Notes: generated by a model from the letters alone, not told the origin. Positions 8,660 through 18,397 are shown, counted from the first letter of the stretch. The stretch: 64,000 nt of DNA from Acidobacteria bacterium AB60 (GCA_008682415.1 VANK01000018.1:21099-85098); one strand, 5' to 3'. Made by a program: numbers and translations.

Positions 8660-9289
8660 CTACTGCGGACCGGAAGGTGTGCTCACGCTTCCCGAACCGC
8701 TCTTGTTCGTCATGTTCTGGCCCGCTGCGCCCACCTTCTGCGCGATCTGCTGCGCCATCTGCAGGTGCTGCTGGATCACCTGCGACCCTTGCTCCGCGGC
8801 CTCCTTCACCTGGGGGTTCTTACCGCTCGAGCTTTCCTTCTTGAACTCCGACAGATCCTGGCGGTGATCCTTCAACATCGCCTGCATGTAAGCTCTGTCG
8901 AACTTGTCGCCCGAGAGCCCCTGCAATTTGGTCGCAAGGGCCTGCTCCGCCGGAGGAATGCTGGTCGGCGGCGAAATCCCCAGCTGACTGGCGATCGGCT
9001 TCATCTGATCGTTGAGCTTGGTGTGATCGTCCACCATCTTCTGCCCAAACTGCTTCACATCGTCGCTGCTGCCTTTTTGCGTCGCTAGCTGCCCAAGCTG
9101 CACCTCCGCCATGCCTCCAGCCATAGCCTTCTTCACAAACATCTTGTCCGCCGTGCTGGCATTCCCGCCGCCTGTCTGCGTCATGCTGCCGCCGGCATCG
9201 CCCGCCTGCGCCTGCAACCGCGGAGCGCCCACCATCAGTGCAAAGCAACCAGCGCTCACCAGCGCCGGCAGCACTTTAAGTCTCTTCAT
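8660..9289 (-). CDS. DUF4142 exported protein
   Basis: A 209-aa product with a signal peptide (about 1-28, ending LQAQ). The DUF4142 domain (about 48-190) is a ferritin-like helical bundle; visible family segments are KMFVKKAMAGGMAEVQLG, MVDDHTKLNDQM and the helical AYMQAMLKDHRQ. A Gly/Ser tail follows. Its place is probably the periplasm; members are often induced by stress, but the biochemical role is unknown. GGAGG lies just upstream of ATG. It is divergent from the DUF892 gene, another helical-bundle protein. Confidence 0.88.
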   Translation of the reverse strand: MKRLKVLPALVSAGCFALMVGAPRLQAQAGDAGGSMTQTGGGNASTADKMFVKKAMAGGMAEVQLGQLATQKGSSDDVKQFGQKMVDDHTKLNDQMKPIASQLGISPPTSIPPAEQALATKLQGLSGDKFDRAYMQAMLKDHRQDLSEFKKESSSGKNPQVKEAAEQGSQVIQQHLQMAQQIAQKVGAAGQNMTNKSGSGSVSTPSGPQ

Positions 9290-9336
9290 TGCAACCTCCT
9301 GTTGGCTCCTGGCAATCGACCGGCCGAAAGCCCGTG

Positions 9337-9489
9337 TACTAGGAGAGCAGGGGCAGTCTGGAAGTTGCTTGAGTCAGCTTGCAAGCTGCCTGCGAAGTGC
9401 CCTCCTGGCGCGTGCGCGGAGTGGCCCTCGCCTTCACCCCGGGGTTTCGAACCAAGAGCAACCTGCGCTCGTTATCCCCTCTCCTAGTA
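9337..9489. promoter_or_regulatory. candidate operator: 11-bp inverted repeats around a 14-bp palindrome
   Basis: TACTAGGAGAG at 9337-9347 is repeated as its exact reverse complement at 9479-9489, and a perfect 14-bp palindrome CAGCTTGCAAGCTG lies between them at 9375-9388. The elements sit in the 302-base divergent control region between the DUF4142 and DUF892 genes, so they may bind a shared regulator. Confidence 0.45.
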
Positions 9490-9591
9490 GCTGGACGAAG
9501 CACCGTCCGCACATAACGGCTATCGATCGGCCCATTTCGCGGGTGATCGCTGGAACCGCGCACCTTCAACCCCAATACGGAGGAATCACCC

Positions 9592-10101
9592 ATGAAGCTG
9601 TTCTCAGCGCACATTGAAGACCTGCGCTCCCTCTACATCAGCAATTTGAAGAAAGCGCTCGACATGGAACAGAAGATCACCAAGTCCCTCGACGATCTGA
9701 TTCAGAATTCGACCGACCCCGAACTTGCCGACGCCTTCCGCGTGCACCTCGACGAAACACGCGGGCACGTCTCCACGGTGGAAAGCCTGCTCCGCACCCA
9801 CATCGGCGAAGCCGCCACGGAGACATGCAAGGTCATCAATGGATTGGCCACCGAGGCCTCGGATACCATCAAGGACGCCACCGATCCCGGCGTTCGCGAC
9901 ATCGCTCTCATCAGTGCAGCCCAACAGGTGGAGCACCACGAAATTGCGGTGTACGGCACCTTGCGCCGCTGGGCGGAGATCTTGGGTCTCGATCAGGACG
10001 CGGCCTTGATCGAATCCATCGAAGCGGAAGAAGAAAACGCCGACGCCGTGCTCACTCAGATCGCCGACCGCGTCAACCTCGAAGCAACCGTTCAGTCCTG
10101 A
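9592..10101 (+). CDS. DUF892 (YciE/YciF-like) ferritin-like protein
   Basis: A 169-aa four-helix protein. The family opening LFSAHIEDLRSLYISNLKKALDMEQ, the EHHEIAVYGTLRRWAE helix with possible metal-binding His/Glu residues, and the EEENADAVL helix are typical of DUF892. Relatives are stress-induced, soluble and possibly di-metal, without an agreed reaction. A GGAGGA ribosome site lies seven bases before ATG. Divergent partner of the DUF4142 gene. Confidence 0.9.
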   Translation: MKLFSAHIEDLRSLYISNLKKALDMEQKITKSLDDLIQNSTDPELADAFRVHLDETRGHVSTVESLLRTHIGEAATETCKVINGLATEASDTIKDATDPGVRDIALISAAQQVEHHEIAVYGTLRRWAEILGLDQDAALIESIEAEEENADAVLTQIADRVNLEATVQS

Positions 10102-10124
10102 AATACCACCTCGGACAAAACAAA

Positions 10125-10151
10125 ACGGCGGCGAGTGGTTCTCGCCGCCGT
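10125..10151. terminator. strong bidirectional intrinsic terminator
   Basis: ACGGCGGCGAG (10125-10135) pairs perfectly with CTCGCCGCCGT (10141-10151) around a TGGTT loop. CTGCTTTT follows on the plus strand and TTTTGTTTTG on the minus strand, so it ends both the DUF892 gene and the TonB receptor gene. Confidence 0.9.
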
Positions 10152-10173
10152 CTGCTTTTCAACCTGCTTGATC

Positions 10174-13100
10174 TTAGAACGTGATCTTGCCGGTGAGCTG
10201 CACGTTGCGGTTGCCGGATCCCTGGAAGTAGGCGCCATTCGCGGCGACGCTTCCTTGGTTCCCGCCCGTAAAGTAGTTCGTCAGGAAGATGTTGGGAATA
10301 CCCGCGCCAAACGCCGGAAGTACGCTGTCGTCGATATTGGCGTCAGGCGTTCCGTAGTAGGCGCGGTTCAGAATATCGAACGCGCTCACTTGCAGCAGCA
10401 TGTTCACGTGTTCGGTCACCTTGAAATTCTTGCCCAGGGTCAGGTCGACGTTGTTGAAGCTGTCCCCGCGCAGGGTGTTGCGCCCAACTCCGGGGAACGG
10501 CTTTCCAAGGGCGATCGCCTCATATTTGTTGTTCCACAGCCAGCGGAACGAGTCGCGAGACTGCGTGGCTCCCGTGCTGTAGTTCAGGTAGCTTCCGCCG
10601 ACGTTGATGCCCACGGAGTTGTAGGGTGCCTTGGGATTCGCCAGAATTGGCCGGCACTGGTTGATGCCAAGGAACGACAAGGAGAAACCGAAGTCGCAGA
10701 AGCTCGTCGTCGCCAGAGGATCGTTGGGATCGGGCAACAGCCCCGGCACATTTACCGCCGCCGGTATCAGGCCCTGGAACGGCGTGAACGGCTGCCCGCC
10801 GTTGTACTGGTAGAAAGCATTCAGGAAGTAGCCGCCCAGCGCCCGTCCCAGCAATCCATGCTGGCTTGAGAACCAGGGCTCGTTGTACGCCATCTGAATG
10901 CCCCAGACGTTGGGATAGGAGTTGCCGCTCACCCCGCGTTCCGCCGCATTGGTGCTCAGCGGATCGGGCGCGTACGCGCTCGTCGTTCCTCCGCCGCCGG
11001 TAGAGAAGATCTCGCTCACGTTATCGATCGCTCGGCTGTACGTGTAGCTGGCCGTTCCCGTGAAGTGATGGAAGTTGCGCATCGTGAGTGACGCTTGCAT
11101 GCCGTTGTAGATCAGAAACGCCGTGTTCCCCACCGTGTTCACCGCGTTGTATGCGCAGTTGGGGCGGCCGTAACCGTTGGCATTCGGATCTTTGCAGACG
11201 CTCATGCCTGCGCCATATCCCGGAAACGCCGTCTGAACCGACAGCAGGTCAGGGTTGGTATTCAACGATTGGAACTGACCGAATGTATGGTGGCCGACAT
11301 ACCGAACCTCAGCCACGGCCGCCGGGAAGACCTCGTACTGCACGCCCAGCGTGTAGGTCTCCGCCATGGGATTCTTGAAGGTCTTCGGAACGAGAGAAAT
11401 CGGGTTCAGGCGCGGGTCGCCACCCGTGGGAATAAACTGCGTGTCGGCAGCTTGAATGGTCGCGAACGTCCAGCCGCCTGAAGGCGTGCAGTTGATCGAG
11501 ACGCCATCGCAACCAAAGTTGCCGGCGTTCACCAGCGGAGCGCTCTGCGCTGCATTCAAGAAGATGTTGTAGAACGCCGGATCCACGTTGATCGCAAACC
11601 CCGCGTGCACCACCGCCTTCCTCGCAAAGTCCGGCGTATAGGCCATTCCAACGCGCGGCTCCACGTTTCTGTAGTTCGGGTCGATGTGCGGGAACGTCGT
11701 GGCGGAGAGCGGCAGGCTCGTGCTCCAGAATGGGTGCGGACTGGTCTGCTGCTTCACGCTCTCGTCGTGCAGAAGATTCACGCTCTGGCCAAAATACTCA
11801 TACCGCAGTCCCAGGTTGAGCGTGAAGTTGGGCCGCACCTTCCAGTTGTCCTGAACGTAAAAGGAGAGATCTCCTTCCTTGAAAGGCACAGTGGGATTGC
11901 CCTGCGAGAGCGTAAGTTCTCCCACGCCTTCCAGCATCCCCGTGAGCCCGTTCGTAGCCGCCTGCATCTGGTCCGGTGTGTAGGTGCCCGGGAAGCGCAG
12001 CGGAATGGGCTGCCCCGCGTTCGGACCGGAGCTATACGTGGCCACTCCCGGAGAGAAGTTGAACGTCCCTTCCAGGTTCGGCAGCCCTCCCGCCGGAGAA
12101 TTCTGATGATCGAACTCCCCGCCGAACAGAACCGTGTGCCGCCCGCGCGTCCAGCTCGCGTTATCCTGCACCTGGTTCATCTTCAGGAAGCGACCCTGGG
12201 GAAAGCCTCCGTTGGTGACGGGGTTGGATCCATAACCGAAGTTCGAGTTGGCGCCGCCGCCCAGCGGCCCCAGCCCCACTACCGAGGAGCAGGGAGCGAA
12301 GTTGCTGATCGTGCAGTTCGGGATGGCACCGCCCTGAAACGCCAGATCGGACTGCTGAAATCCGTAGCGCAGCTGATTCACCAGCGACGTCGTGAAGGTG
12401 CGGCTCCAGTCCCCTCCCACCTGGTGAGTCTTGGCGCTCACATCCTGGTAGCCCCCGGAAGCAATTCCCGCAGCCGTGTACAGGTAAAACGCCGGTTCGT
12501 ACGGATTGTCCTGGTAGTCGTAGCGAAGATAGAGCCGGTCCTTCGGCGTCAGCTGATAGTCCAGCCGTCCGAGCTGCTCCTGGTCAAAGACCGCCGCGTT
12601 CAGATTGCGCTTGTACTGGGACACCTCGACATTCGCCGTGGTGGTCCCGTCGGTGACCTGGACGAACGAGGGCGTGCCAAAGAAAGCCGGATTCCCCTGC
12701 TTGAACGCCGTTGGCCCGAAGCTCTTCAACTGCGTCACGCCGGGATTATTCGGAAACGCCGCCTCCAGCGTCGCCATGCCATTCGCATCCGGCAGAACCG
12801 CGCCCCCCGACGTGTTTACCGAACCCGCCTGGTACTCGCGCGTCCAGAACGTGCTCCCGAAGAAGAACAGCTTGTCCTTGAGAATCGGACCGCCAAACGT
12901 GCCGCCATAGTTGTTTTGCACGAACCGGGGAACCGTGATCAGTGTGCAGCCATTCGCTGCCGCAAACGTCGCATCCGATCCCGACGGGCAAAACCCATAC
13001 TGCGGATCCTTCTGCGCCGACAGAAGCGACGACAGGAACGAACCCGTGTACGACTCGAATCCAGAACCGTGAAATGCATTCGTCCCGCTTTTGGTGATGT

Positions 13101-13848
13101 AGTTGACCACGCTGCCCATGTTGCGGCCATACTGCGCGCCGAAATCCGTCGTGATGACCTGCAACTCCTGCACCGCGTCCTGATTCGAGAAGAAGAAGCT
13201 CGGACCCCCGATCATGCTGTCGTTATTCGACTGGCCATCGATCTCGGAATTGTTCGACCGTCCGCGCTCTCCGTTTACCGAGTAATTGGCGCCGTTCGTA
13301 TTGGAGAAGTTGTCCGCGTGCGTCATCACTACGCCCGGCGATACCAGCGTGATGTTGTCCATCGCGCCGTTCACGGGAATACTCGCAACCTGCTCGGCAT
13401 CGATCACCACCTCGCCTTGCGACGACTCCGTATTGATCAGCTCCGCCGCTCCGCCTTCCACCTCCACGGTCTGCGCGGAAGCTCCGGGCGTCAGCGCGTG
13501 CCGTCCCAGAGACGTCGCATTTCCTGCGACCACCTGCACGTGGCTCACATGCCCCGCTCCGAACCCCGGGGCTTCAATACTGACCGAATACGGGCCCAGC
13601 GGCACATCCGAGAACTGAAACGTCCCGTCCCCATTGGCCGTGGTCCTCAGGACCGCCCCGGTCCTCTCGTTCGTCGCACTGATCGTCGCGCCGGGAATCA
13701 CCGCGCCCGTCGGATCAATGATTGTTCCCGTGATTCCACCGGTGATGATTCCCTGCGCCCATACGCTGCTGGTGCCAAGCAAAAGCCCCACCAGGGCAAA
13801 CAGGGCCACAAGTACGCTTCGAATGCGAAGATGCGCTGATGCAGTCAC
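10174..13848 (-). CDS. TonB-dependent receptor, Oar-like, with carboxypeptidase-regulatory domain
   Basis: Large outer-membrane protein (about 1,224 aa). A signal peptide (ending VWAQ) leads into a carboxypeptidase-regulatory-like beta-sandwich (GGITGTIIDPTGAVIPGA, about 36-125), a plug domain (about 130-260, with SVNGERGRSNNSEIDG) and a long beta-barrel ending in NVQLTGKITF with a C-terminal Phe. This architecture is expanded in acidobacteria and is thought to import oligosaccharides or other large nutrients; the substrate is unknown. GTG at 13848 is preferred over ATG at 13863 because GGAGGT lies five bases before it and would otherwise be inside the gene. No ligand-specific partner is adjacent. 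Confidence 0.92.
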   Translation of the reverse strand: MTASAHLRIRSVLVALFALVGLLLGTSSVWAQGIITGGITGTIIDPTGAVIPGATISATNERTGAVLRTTANGDGTFQFSDVPLGPYSVSIEAPGFGAGHVSHVQVVAGNATSLGRHALTPGASAQTVEVEGGAAELINTESSQGEVVIDAEQVASIPVNGAMDNITLVSPGVVMTHADNFSNTNGANYSVNGERGRSNNSEIDGQSNNDSMIGGPSFFFSNQDAVQELQVITTDFGAQYGRNMGSVVNYITKSGTNAFHGSGFESYTGSFLSSLLSAQKDPQYGFCPSGSDATFAAANGCTLITVPRFVQNNYGGTFGGPILKDKLFFFGSTFWTREYQAGSVNTSGGAVLPDANGMATLEAAFPNNPGVTQLKSFGPTAFKQGNPAFFGTPSFVQVTDGTTTANVEVSQYKRNLNAAVFDQEQLGRLDYQLTPKDRLYLRYDYQDNPYEPAFYLYTAAGIASGGYQDVSAKTHQVGGDWSRTFTTSLVNQLRYGFQQSDLAFQGGAIPNCTISNFAPCSSVVGLGPLGGGANSNFGYGSNPVTNGGFPQGRFLKMNQVQDNASWTRGRHTVLFGGEFDHQNSPAGGLPNLEGTFNFSPGVATYSSGPNAGQPIPLRFPGTYTPDQMQAATNGLTGMLEGVGELTLSQGNPTVPFKEGDLSFYVQDNWKVRPNFTLNLGLRYEYFGQSVNLLHDESVKQQTSPHPFWSTSLPLSATTFPHIDPNYRNVEPRVGMAYTPDFARKAVVHAGFAINVDPAFYNIFLNAAQSAPLVNAGNFGCDGVSINCTPSGGWTFATIQAADTQFIPTGGDPRLNPISLVPKTFKNPMAETYTLGVQYEVFPAAVAEVRYVGHHTFGQFQSLNTNPDLLSVQTAFPGYGAGMSVCKDPNANGYGRPNCAYNAVNTVGNTAFLIYNGMQASLTMRNFHHFTGTASYTYSRAIDNVSEIFSTGGGGTTSAYAPDPLSTNAAERGVSGNSYPNVWGIQMAYNEPWFSSQHGLLGRALGGYFLNAFYQYNGGQPFTPFQGLIPAAVNVPGLLPDPNDPLATTSFCDFGFSLSFLGINQCRPILANPKAPYNSVGINVGGSYLNYSTGATQSRDSFRWLWNNKYEAIALGKPFPGVGRNTLRGDSFNNVDLTLGKNFKVTEHVNMLLQVSAFDILNRAYYGTPDANIDDSVLPAFGAGIPNIFLTNYFTGGNQGSVAANGAYFQGSGNRNVQLTGKITF

Positions 13849-13993
13849 AATGACCTCCGACAAAAATCGAGAAATGGGGAAACGGCAACGGGGTAAATAT
13901 CCTCACCCGCCCAGCGGATCGAGGGTTCGTCAGGCGAGATTCCCGGATTTGCGCGATGGCATCTTGCGCAGAGCAGGAATCAAGATCCTGATC

Positions 13994-14491
13994 TCATGCG
14001 GTTTTTTGAAACAGCCCGCTCAATCTGCTGAGCGATTGCCTCCAGAAAAAGCTGTGCCACTCGTACTCTTCACGAGAGCCGGTTCCGAGATGCTTCACGT
14101 GAACATTCGTCTTGCCGAAGTCCCCCGCAAGCCGGATCGCCACCACACTCTCCCGCGTCTCGCCAAACTGCTGGTGCTCCCACGTGAAGATGAGCTTGTT
14201 CCGGCGCGATGTCCGGTACCGCGCCGTGATGACCGGAGAGGCAGGCACCCAGGACTCTCCCGTAACGCGGAACCCCCCCGGAAACTCGCGCACCACCAGG
14301 TGGCCCTCGGTTGCGGCTTCCGGCAACCGCATCCAAAGCTCCATGTACTCAGGAATCGTCAATACGGAATGAAGACGGGTTCGATCGGAACAGATCGATG
14401 CACTCAGCTCGATCGTCCACGCATGCGCGGAGACGGAACGATTGCTTTCGACCTCGGAAGACGGGATGTAGATTAGGGCTGCTGCACTCAT
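13994..14491 (-). CDS. SRPBCC-like protein (165 aa)
   Basis: The start is set at ATG 14491; the frame is open further upstream but that part has no protein-like character and overlaps the clpB terminator. The product begins AALIYIPSS and shows the strand pattern of a START/SRPBCC fold: MELWMRLPEA, FRVTGESWV, a central KLIFTWEHQQFGETRES strand pair and a C-terminal helix with a Trp-rich WHSFFWRQSL. Such proteins bind hydrophobic ligands or act like AHSA1. A specific role cannot be assigned. Confidence 0.65.
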   Translation of the reverse strand: MSAAALIYIPSSEVESNRSVSAHAWTIELSASICSDRTRLHSVLTIPEYMELWMRLPEAATEGHLVVREFPGGFRVTGESWVPASPVITARYRTSRRNKLIFTWEHQQFGETRESVVAIRLAGDFGKTNVHVKHLGTGSREEYEWHSFFWRQSLSRLSGLFQKTA

Positions 14492-14725
14492 GATGGACTT
14501 CGCCTGCTGAGGAACAAGCACCCGGCAAGCCGCACATGAACCCACATCGCGAGTTTGTGACGAACGGCTCCCCTTGGAAGAAGGACGTCTGCTCCCAGGG
14601 ATGAGCAACCGCCTTCGCTCCCGCCACAAAAAGTCCCCAACCCGTCCAAATCTTCCAGATTCTGGAAATTTATCGATTTTTGCTCCGTTTTTTCGGAGAC
14701 GATCTCCATCGTCCCGACCAAAAAA

Positions 14726-14752
14726 ATGCCTCGGGGTTTTCCCCCGAGGCAT
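14726..14752 (-). terminator. intrinsic terminator of clpB
   Basis: On the minus strand ATGCCTCGGGG pairs with CCCCGAGGCAT (11 perfect pairs, five-base loop), followed by a run of seven T residues. Confidence 0.93.
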
Positions 14753-14774
14753 CGTCCAGCCGTCGCTTTGCCGG

Positions 14775-17399
14775 TCAAGCCATGGCTTCGCGGCCCATCG
14801 ATTCGAACACCAGGTGATTGCTCCGGCGGTCCACATCGATCCGCACGTGCGCGCCGTGCAGCACCTCCCCGTCCAGAATCTTCATGGCCAGCGGATCCTG
14901 CACCATCCTCTGCAGCGCGCGCTTCAGCGGCCGTGCGCCGTACACCGGATCCCAGCCCGACGCCAGCACCAGCTGCCGCGCCGGCTCCGTGAGCTCCAGC
15001 GAGATCTGCCGGTCTTCCAGCAGCTTCTGCAACTCGGCGATCCGCAGATCCAGGATCTCGTTCATCTGCGCGTGCGTCAGCGGACGGAAGATGACCATGT
15101 CATCCACACGATTCAGAAACTCCGGGCGGAAGTGCTCGCGCAGAACCCGCATCACCGATTCGCGCGCCATGTCGAAGTCATGCTCCGTCTTGAGCGCATC
15201 GCCGGTCAGCAGCGCAGCGCCCAAATTCGAGGTCATGATCAGCACCGTATTCTTGAAGTCGACCGTGCGGCCCTTCGAGTCCGTCAGGCGTCCATCGTCC
15301 ATCACCTGCAGCAGAATGTTGAACACATCCGGGTGCGCCTTCTCCACCTCGTCCAGCAGGATCACCGCGTAGGGCCGGCGGCGCACCGCCTCGGTCAGCT
15401 GCCCTCCCTCGTCATAGCCCACGTATCCCGGAGGCGCGCCAATCAGGCGAGCCACCGCGTGCTTCTCCATGTACTCCGACATATCGATCCGGATCATGGC
15501 CTGCTCATCGTCGAAGAGAAACTCCGCCAGCGCCCGCGCCGTCTCCGTCTTGCCCACGCCCGTCGGGCCCAGGAAGATGAACGAACCGATCGGCCGCTTG
15601 GGATCGCTCAGTCCCGCCCGCGAACGGCGGATCGCATTCGCCACCACCGTAAGCGCCGGATCCTGGCCCACCACCCGCTCCCGCAGACGGTCCTCCATCC
15701 GCACCAGCTTCTTCACCTCGCCCTCGAGCATGCGCGACACCGGAATCCCCGTCCACTTGCTCACGATCTTCGCAATGTCCTCCTCGTCCACCTCTTCCTT
15801 CAGCATGCGCGGCGAGCCACCCGCCGAGTCCTGCGCGGCATTCAGCTTCCGCAACTCCGCCTCCAGCCGCGGCAGTTCCCCATACTGGATGTGCGCCGCC
15901 CGCTCCAGCTGGCCCTTCCGCGTGTTCTCCTCCGCTTCGAAACGAAGCGCCTCAATCTGCTTCTTCAAGTCGCTGATCCGGGTGATCGCCTCGCGTTCCT
16001 GCGTCCACCGCGCGCGTAATGCCGTGATCTGCTCCTTCAGTGCCGCCAGCTCGCGATCTACCTCTTCCAAACGGCCCTTGCTGTTCGGATCCGTCTCCCG
16101 CTTCAGCGCCGCGCGCTCGATCTCCAGCGACGTGGACTGCCGCTCCAGTTGATCGATCTCCGTCGGCACCGACCCAATCTGAATCGCCAGCGACGCCGCC
16201 GCCTCGTCCACCAGGTCGATGGCCTTGTCCGGCAGGAACCGGTCCGAGATGTAACGGTGCGACAGCGTCGCCGCCGCCACAATCGCCGAGTCCTTGATGC
16301 GCACGTTGTGGTGCGCCTCGTAGCGCTCCTTCAGCCCGCGCAAAATCGCAATCGTGTCCTCCACGTTGGGCTCGCCCACGTACACAATCTGGAAACGCCG
16401 CTCCAGCGCCGCATCCTTCTCGATGTACTTCCGGTACTCGTTCAACGTGGTCGCGCCAATCGCCCGCAACTCCCCGCGCGCCAGCGGCGGCTTCAGCATG
16501 TTGCTCGCATCGATCGCGCCCTCCGCGGCGCCCGCTCCCACCAGCGTGTGCAGCTCGTCGATGAACAGAACGATCTGCCCGTTCGACTCCTCGATCTCCT
16601 TCAGCACCGCCTTCAAACGATCCTCAAACTCGCCGCGGTACTTCGCGCCCGCCAGCATCGAGCCCAGATCCAGCGAGATCACCCGCTTTTCCTTGAGAAT
16701 CTCCGGCACGTCCCCAGACGCGATCCGCCGCGCCAGGCCCTCCACAATCGCCGTCTTGCCCACACCCGGCTCTCCAATCAGCACCGGGTTGTTCTTCGTG
16801 CGGCGGCTCAATACCTGGATCACCCGGCGGATCTCCTCGTCTCGCCCAATCACCGGATCCAGCTTGCCGCGCCGCGCCAGCTCCGTCAGGTCCTTGGCAT
16901 ACTTCTCCAGCGCCTGGAACTTGCCCTCCGGATTCTGATCGGTCACCCGCTGCGAGCCACGCACCGCGGTCAGCGCCTTCAGAATCGCGTCGTGCGTTGC
17001 TCCCAGCGCCGCCAATGCATCATGCGCGGCATCGCCCTTCTGCCGCGCGGTCGCCAGCAGCAGGTGCTCCGTCGACACATACTCGTCCTTGAAGTTCGCA
17101 GCCTCCTTGAACGCCTGGTCCAGAATCTTGTTCAGCGCATTGCTCAGCCCGGGCTGCGCCGCCGACCCCGCCACCCGGGGCAGCCGCTGCTCCACCTGGT
17201 GCAGATCGCTCTCCAGCCGCTCCGTGGGGACGCCAATCTTGCCCAGCACGGCGGGAATCACGCCCTCGCGGTCCTCCACAAGCGCCAGCAGCAGGTGCAC
17301 CGGCTGCATCTCCGGGTTGCCGAGTTCCGCCGCATGCTCCTGCGCCTGCTGCATCGCCTGCTGCGACTTGACGGTGAATTTGTCCCAACGAATTGCCAT
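14775..17399 (-). CDS. clpB: ATP-dependent disaggregase ClpB
   Basis: AAA+ chaperone (874 aa) that rescues aggregated proteins with DnaK. The order is complete: Clp N-domain (1-145), NBD1 with Walker A GEPGVGKT (about 205) and Walker B VLFIDELHT, the coiled-coil M-domain (about 400-525, rich in Glu/Arg/Leu), and NBD2 with GPTGVGKT (about 610) and VILLDEVEKAH. It ends in the C-terminal D2 small domain. GGAG lies five to six bases before ATG. The hsp20 gene lies just upstream on the same strand, a natural heat-shock partnership; no CIRCE or HAIR box was recognised. Confidence 0.97.
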   Translation of the reverse strand: MAIRWDKFTVKSQQAMQQAQEHAAELGNPEMQPVHLLLALVEDREGVIPAVLGKIGVPTERLESDLHQVEQRLPRVAGSAAQPGLSNALNKILDQAFKEAANFKDEYVSTEHLLLATARQKGDAAHDALAALGATHDAILKALTAVRGSQRVTDQNPEGKFQALEKYAKDLTELARRGKLDPVIGRDEEIRRVIQVLSRRTKNNPVLIGEPGVGKTAIVEGLARRIASGDVPEILKEKRVISLDLGSMLAGAKYRGEFEDRLKAVLKEIEESNGQIVLFIDELHTLVGAGAAEGAIDASNMLKPPLARGELRAIGATTLNEYRKYIEKDAALERRFQIVYVGEPNVEDTIAILRGLKERYEAHHNVRIKDSAIVAAATLSHRYISDRFLPDKAIDLVDEAAASLAIQIGSVPTEIDQLERQSTSLEIERAALKRETDPNSKGRLEEVDRELAALKEQITALRARWTQEREAITRISDLKKQIEALRFEAEENTRKGQLERAAHIQYGELPRLEAELRKLNAAQDSAGGSPRMLKEEVDEEDIAKIVSKWTGIPVSRMLEGEVKKLVRMEDRLRERVVGQDPALTVVANAIRRSRAGLSDPKRPIGSFIFLGPTGVGKTETARALAEFLFDDEQAMIRIDMSEYMEKHAVARLIGAPPGYVGYDEGGQLTEAVRRRPYAVILLDEVEKAHPDVFNILLQVMDDGRLTDSKGRTVDFKNTVLIMTSNLGAALLTGDALKTEHDFDMARESVMRVLREHFRPEFLNRVDDMVIFRPLTHAQMNEILDLRIAELQKLLEDRQISLELTEPARQLVLASGWDPVYGARPLKRALQRMVQDPLAMKILDGEVLHGAHVRIDVDRRSNHLVFESMGREAMA

Positions 17400-17414
17400 G
17401 TGAACTCCAGTTGT

Positions 17415-17462
17415 CAGTAATCAGTGATCAGTGATCAGTGATCAGAGATCAGGATCAGTGAC
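17415..17462. repeat. degenerate 7-bp tandem repeat tract (CAGTGAT type)
   Basis: Seven adjacent heptamers related to CAGTGAT fill the first part of the clpB-hsp20 spacer. A second heptamer tract of a different sequence (CTGACCA type) lies at 17617-17650 in the same spacer, with an AGTGGTCAG copy near 17565 in inverted orientation. Confidence 0.75.
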
Positions 17463-17616
17463 CGTATTTGCGGCCTGACGTCCGCCTGACGTCACGGCTC
17501 TCTATGTGATGTTGCTCCCCGCGTCTTGGCTACCGCGAGCTGGTTCCTTGCGCGGACAGAAAAAGTGGTCAGCTCCAGTCCCGATACCGAAAGATACTCT
17601 TTTTTCGGACAGGGAA

Positions 17617-17650
17617 CTGACCACTGACCACTCATCTCTGGCCACTGGCT
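17617..17650. repeat. degenerate 7-bp tandem repeat tract (CTGACCA type)
   Basis: Heptamers such as ACTGACC, ACTCATC, TCTGGCC and ACTGGCT follow each other without gaps just downstream of the hsp20 stop codon. Confidence 0.6.
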
Positions 17651-17656
17651 GTCGTC

Positions 17657-18166
17657 TTACCGCGCGCCCACCAGCTCCGGCTCCTGCGCCTTGTTCTGCT
17701 GCGGAGCCTGGCTCTCCAGCCTGCTCTGGCCGCCCACGTTCACCTTGATCTGCTTCGGCTGCGCCTCCGGCTTCTTGCTCACTTCCAGCACCAGCACGCC
17801 ATTCTTGTAATTGGCGTTGATGTGCTCGCTGTCCACCGTCGAGGGCAGCGTAAAGGCCCGGTAGAAGCTGCCGTAACGGCGCTCAATCCGATGGAAGTTC
17901 TCTTCCTTCTCTTCCTTGTCGAACTTGCGCTCGCCCTTCACCGTCAGCGTGTTGTTCTCCACCCGGATATCGAGATCCTTCTCCTCGATGCCCGGCACCT
18001 CCAGCTTCAGCACAACCTTCTTGGTGTCCTCATAGATATCGACCGCCGGCACAAAGCTGGCCGTCGTCAGCGGACTGTCCCCTTCGTTCATCTCGCGGAA
18101 GAGAGAGTTCACGCGGTTCTGCAGTGCCACTACTTCGCGAAAAGGATCCCAACGATTCATAGCCAT
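17657..18166 (-). CDS. small heat shock protein, Hsp20/alpha-crystallin family
   Basis: ATP-independent holdase (169 aa) that binds unfolding proteins for later rescue by ClpB/DnaK. N-terminal NRWDPFREVVALQNRVN, then the alpha-crystallin domain (about 45-140: PAVDIYEDTKKVVLKLEVPG, LTVKGERK, RRYGSFYRAFTLP and ANYKNGVLVLEVSK) and a C-terminal tail. ATG 18166 is preferred over upstream TTG/ATG codons because GGAGG lies nine bases before it. The gene precedes clpB on the same strand. Confidence 0.95.
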   Translation of the reverse strand: MAMNRWDPFREVVALQNRVNSLFREMNEGDSPLTTASFVPAVDIYEDTKKVVLKLEVPGIEEKDLDIRVENNTLTVKGERKFDKEEKEENFHRIERRYGSFYRAFTLPSTVDSEHINANYKNGVLVLEVSKKPEAQPKQIKVNVGGQSRLESQAPQQNKAQEPELVGAR

Positions 18167-18341
18167 GTCTGTGTTCCTCCGATGCATTTCCAAAGTTTTT
18201 GAGGGTGAGAGGAGCTTCGGCTCCTGACGTTCACCTCATCTGATGGAAACTATAGCACAAACGATGCATAAAATATGAGTGTATTTTTATCACATATTGT
18301 GTCTTCCATATCTCGCTGATTATGCGCACCTTGCAACGCCA

Positions 18342-18397
18342 CTTCACTCGTTCACCTCTTCACTGCTTCACCTCTTCACCACTTCACCCGTTCACCA
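18342..18397. repeat. 8-bp tandem repeat tract (TTCAC every 8 bp)
   Basis: TTCAC recurs seven times at exact 8-bp spacing with variable three-base spacers, between the divergent hsp20 and arsR-like genes. Confidence 0.8.

Noticed and set aside
9420..9480. GGTTTCGAACC-like sequence suggesting a tRNA T-arm
   Set aside because: No acceptor, anticodon or D-arm pairing could be built around it on either strand.
11605..13839. 744-codon plus-strand frame across the TonB receptor
   Set aside because: Arg/His-rich shadow without domains; the minus-strand receptor is complete.
14574..17420. Several long plus-strand frames across clpB
   Set aside because: Arg/His/Gln-rich shadows of the ClpB gene with no recognisable features.
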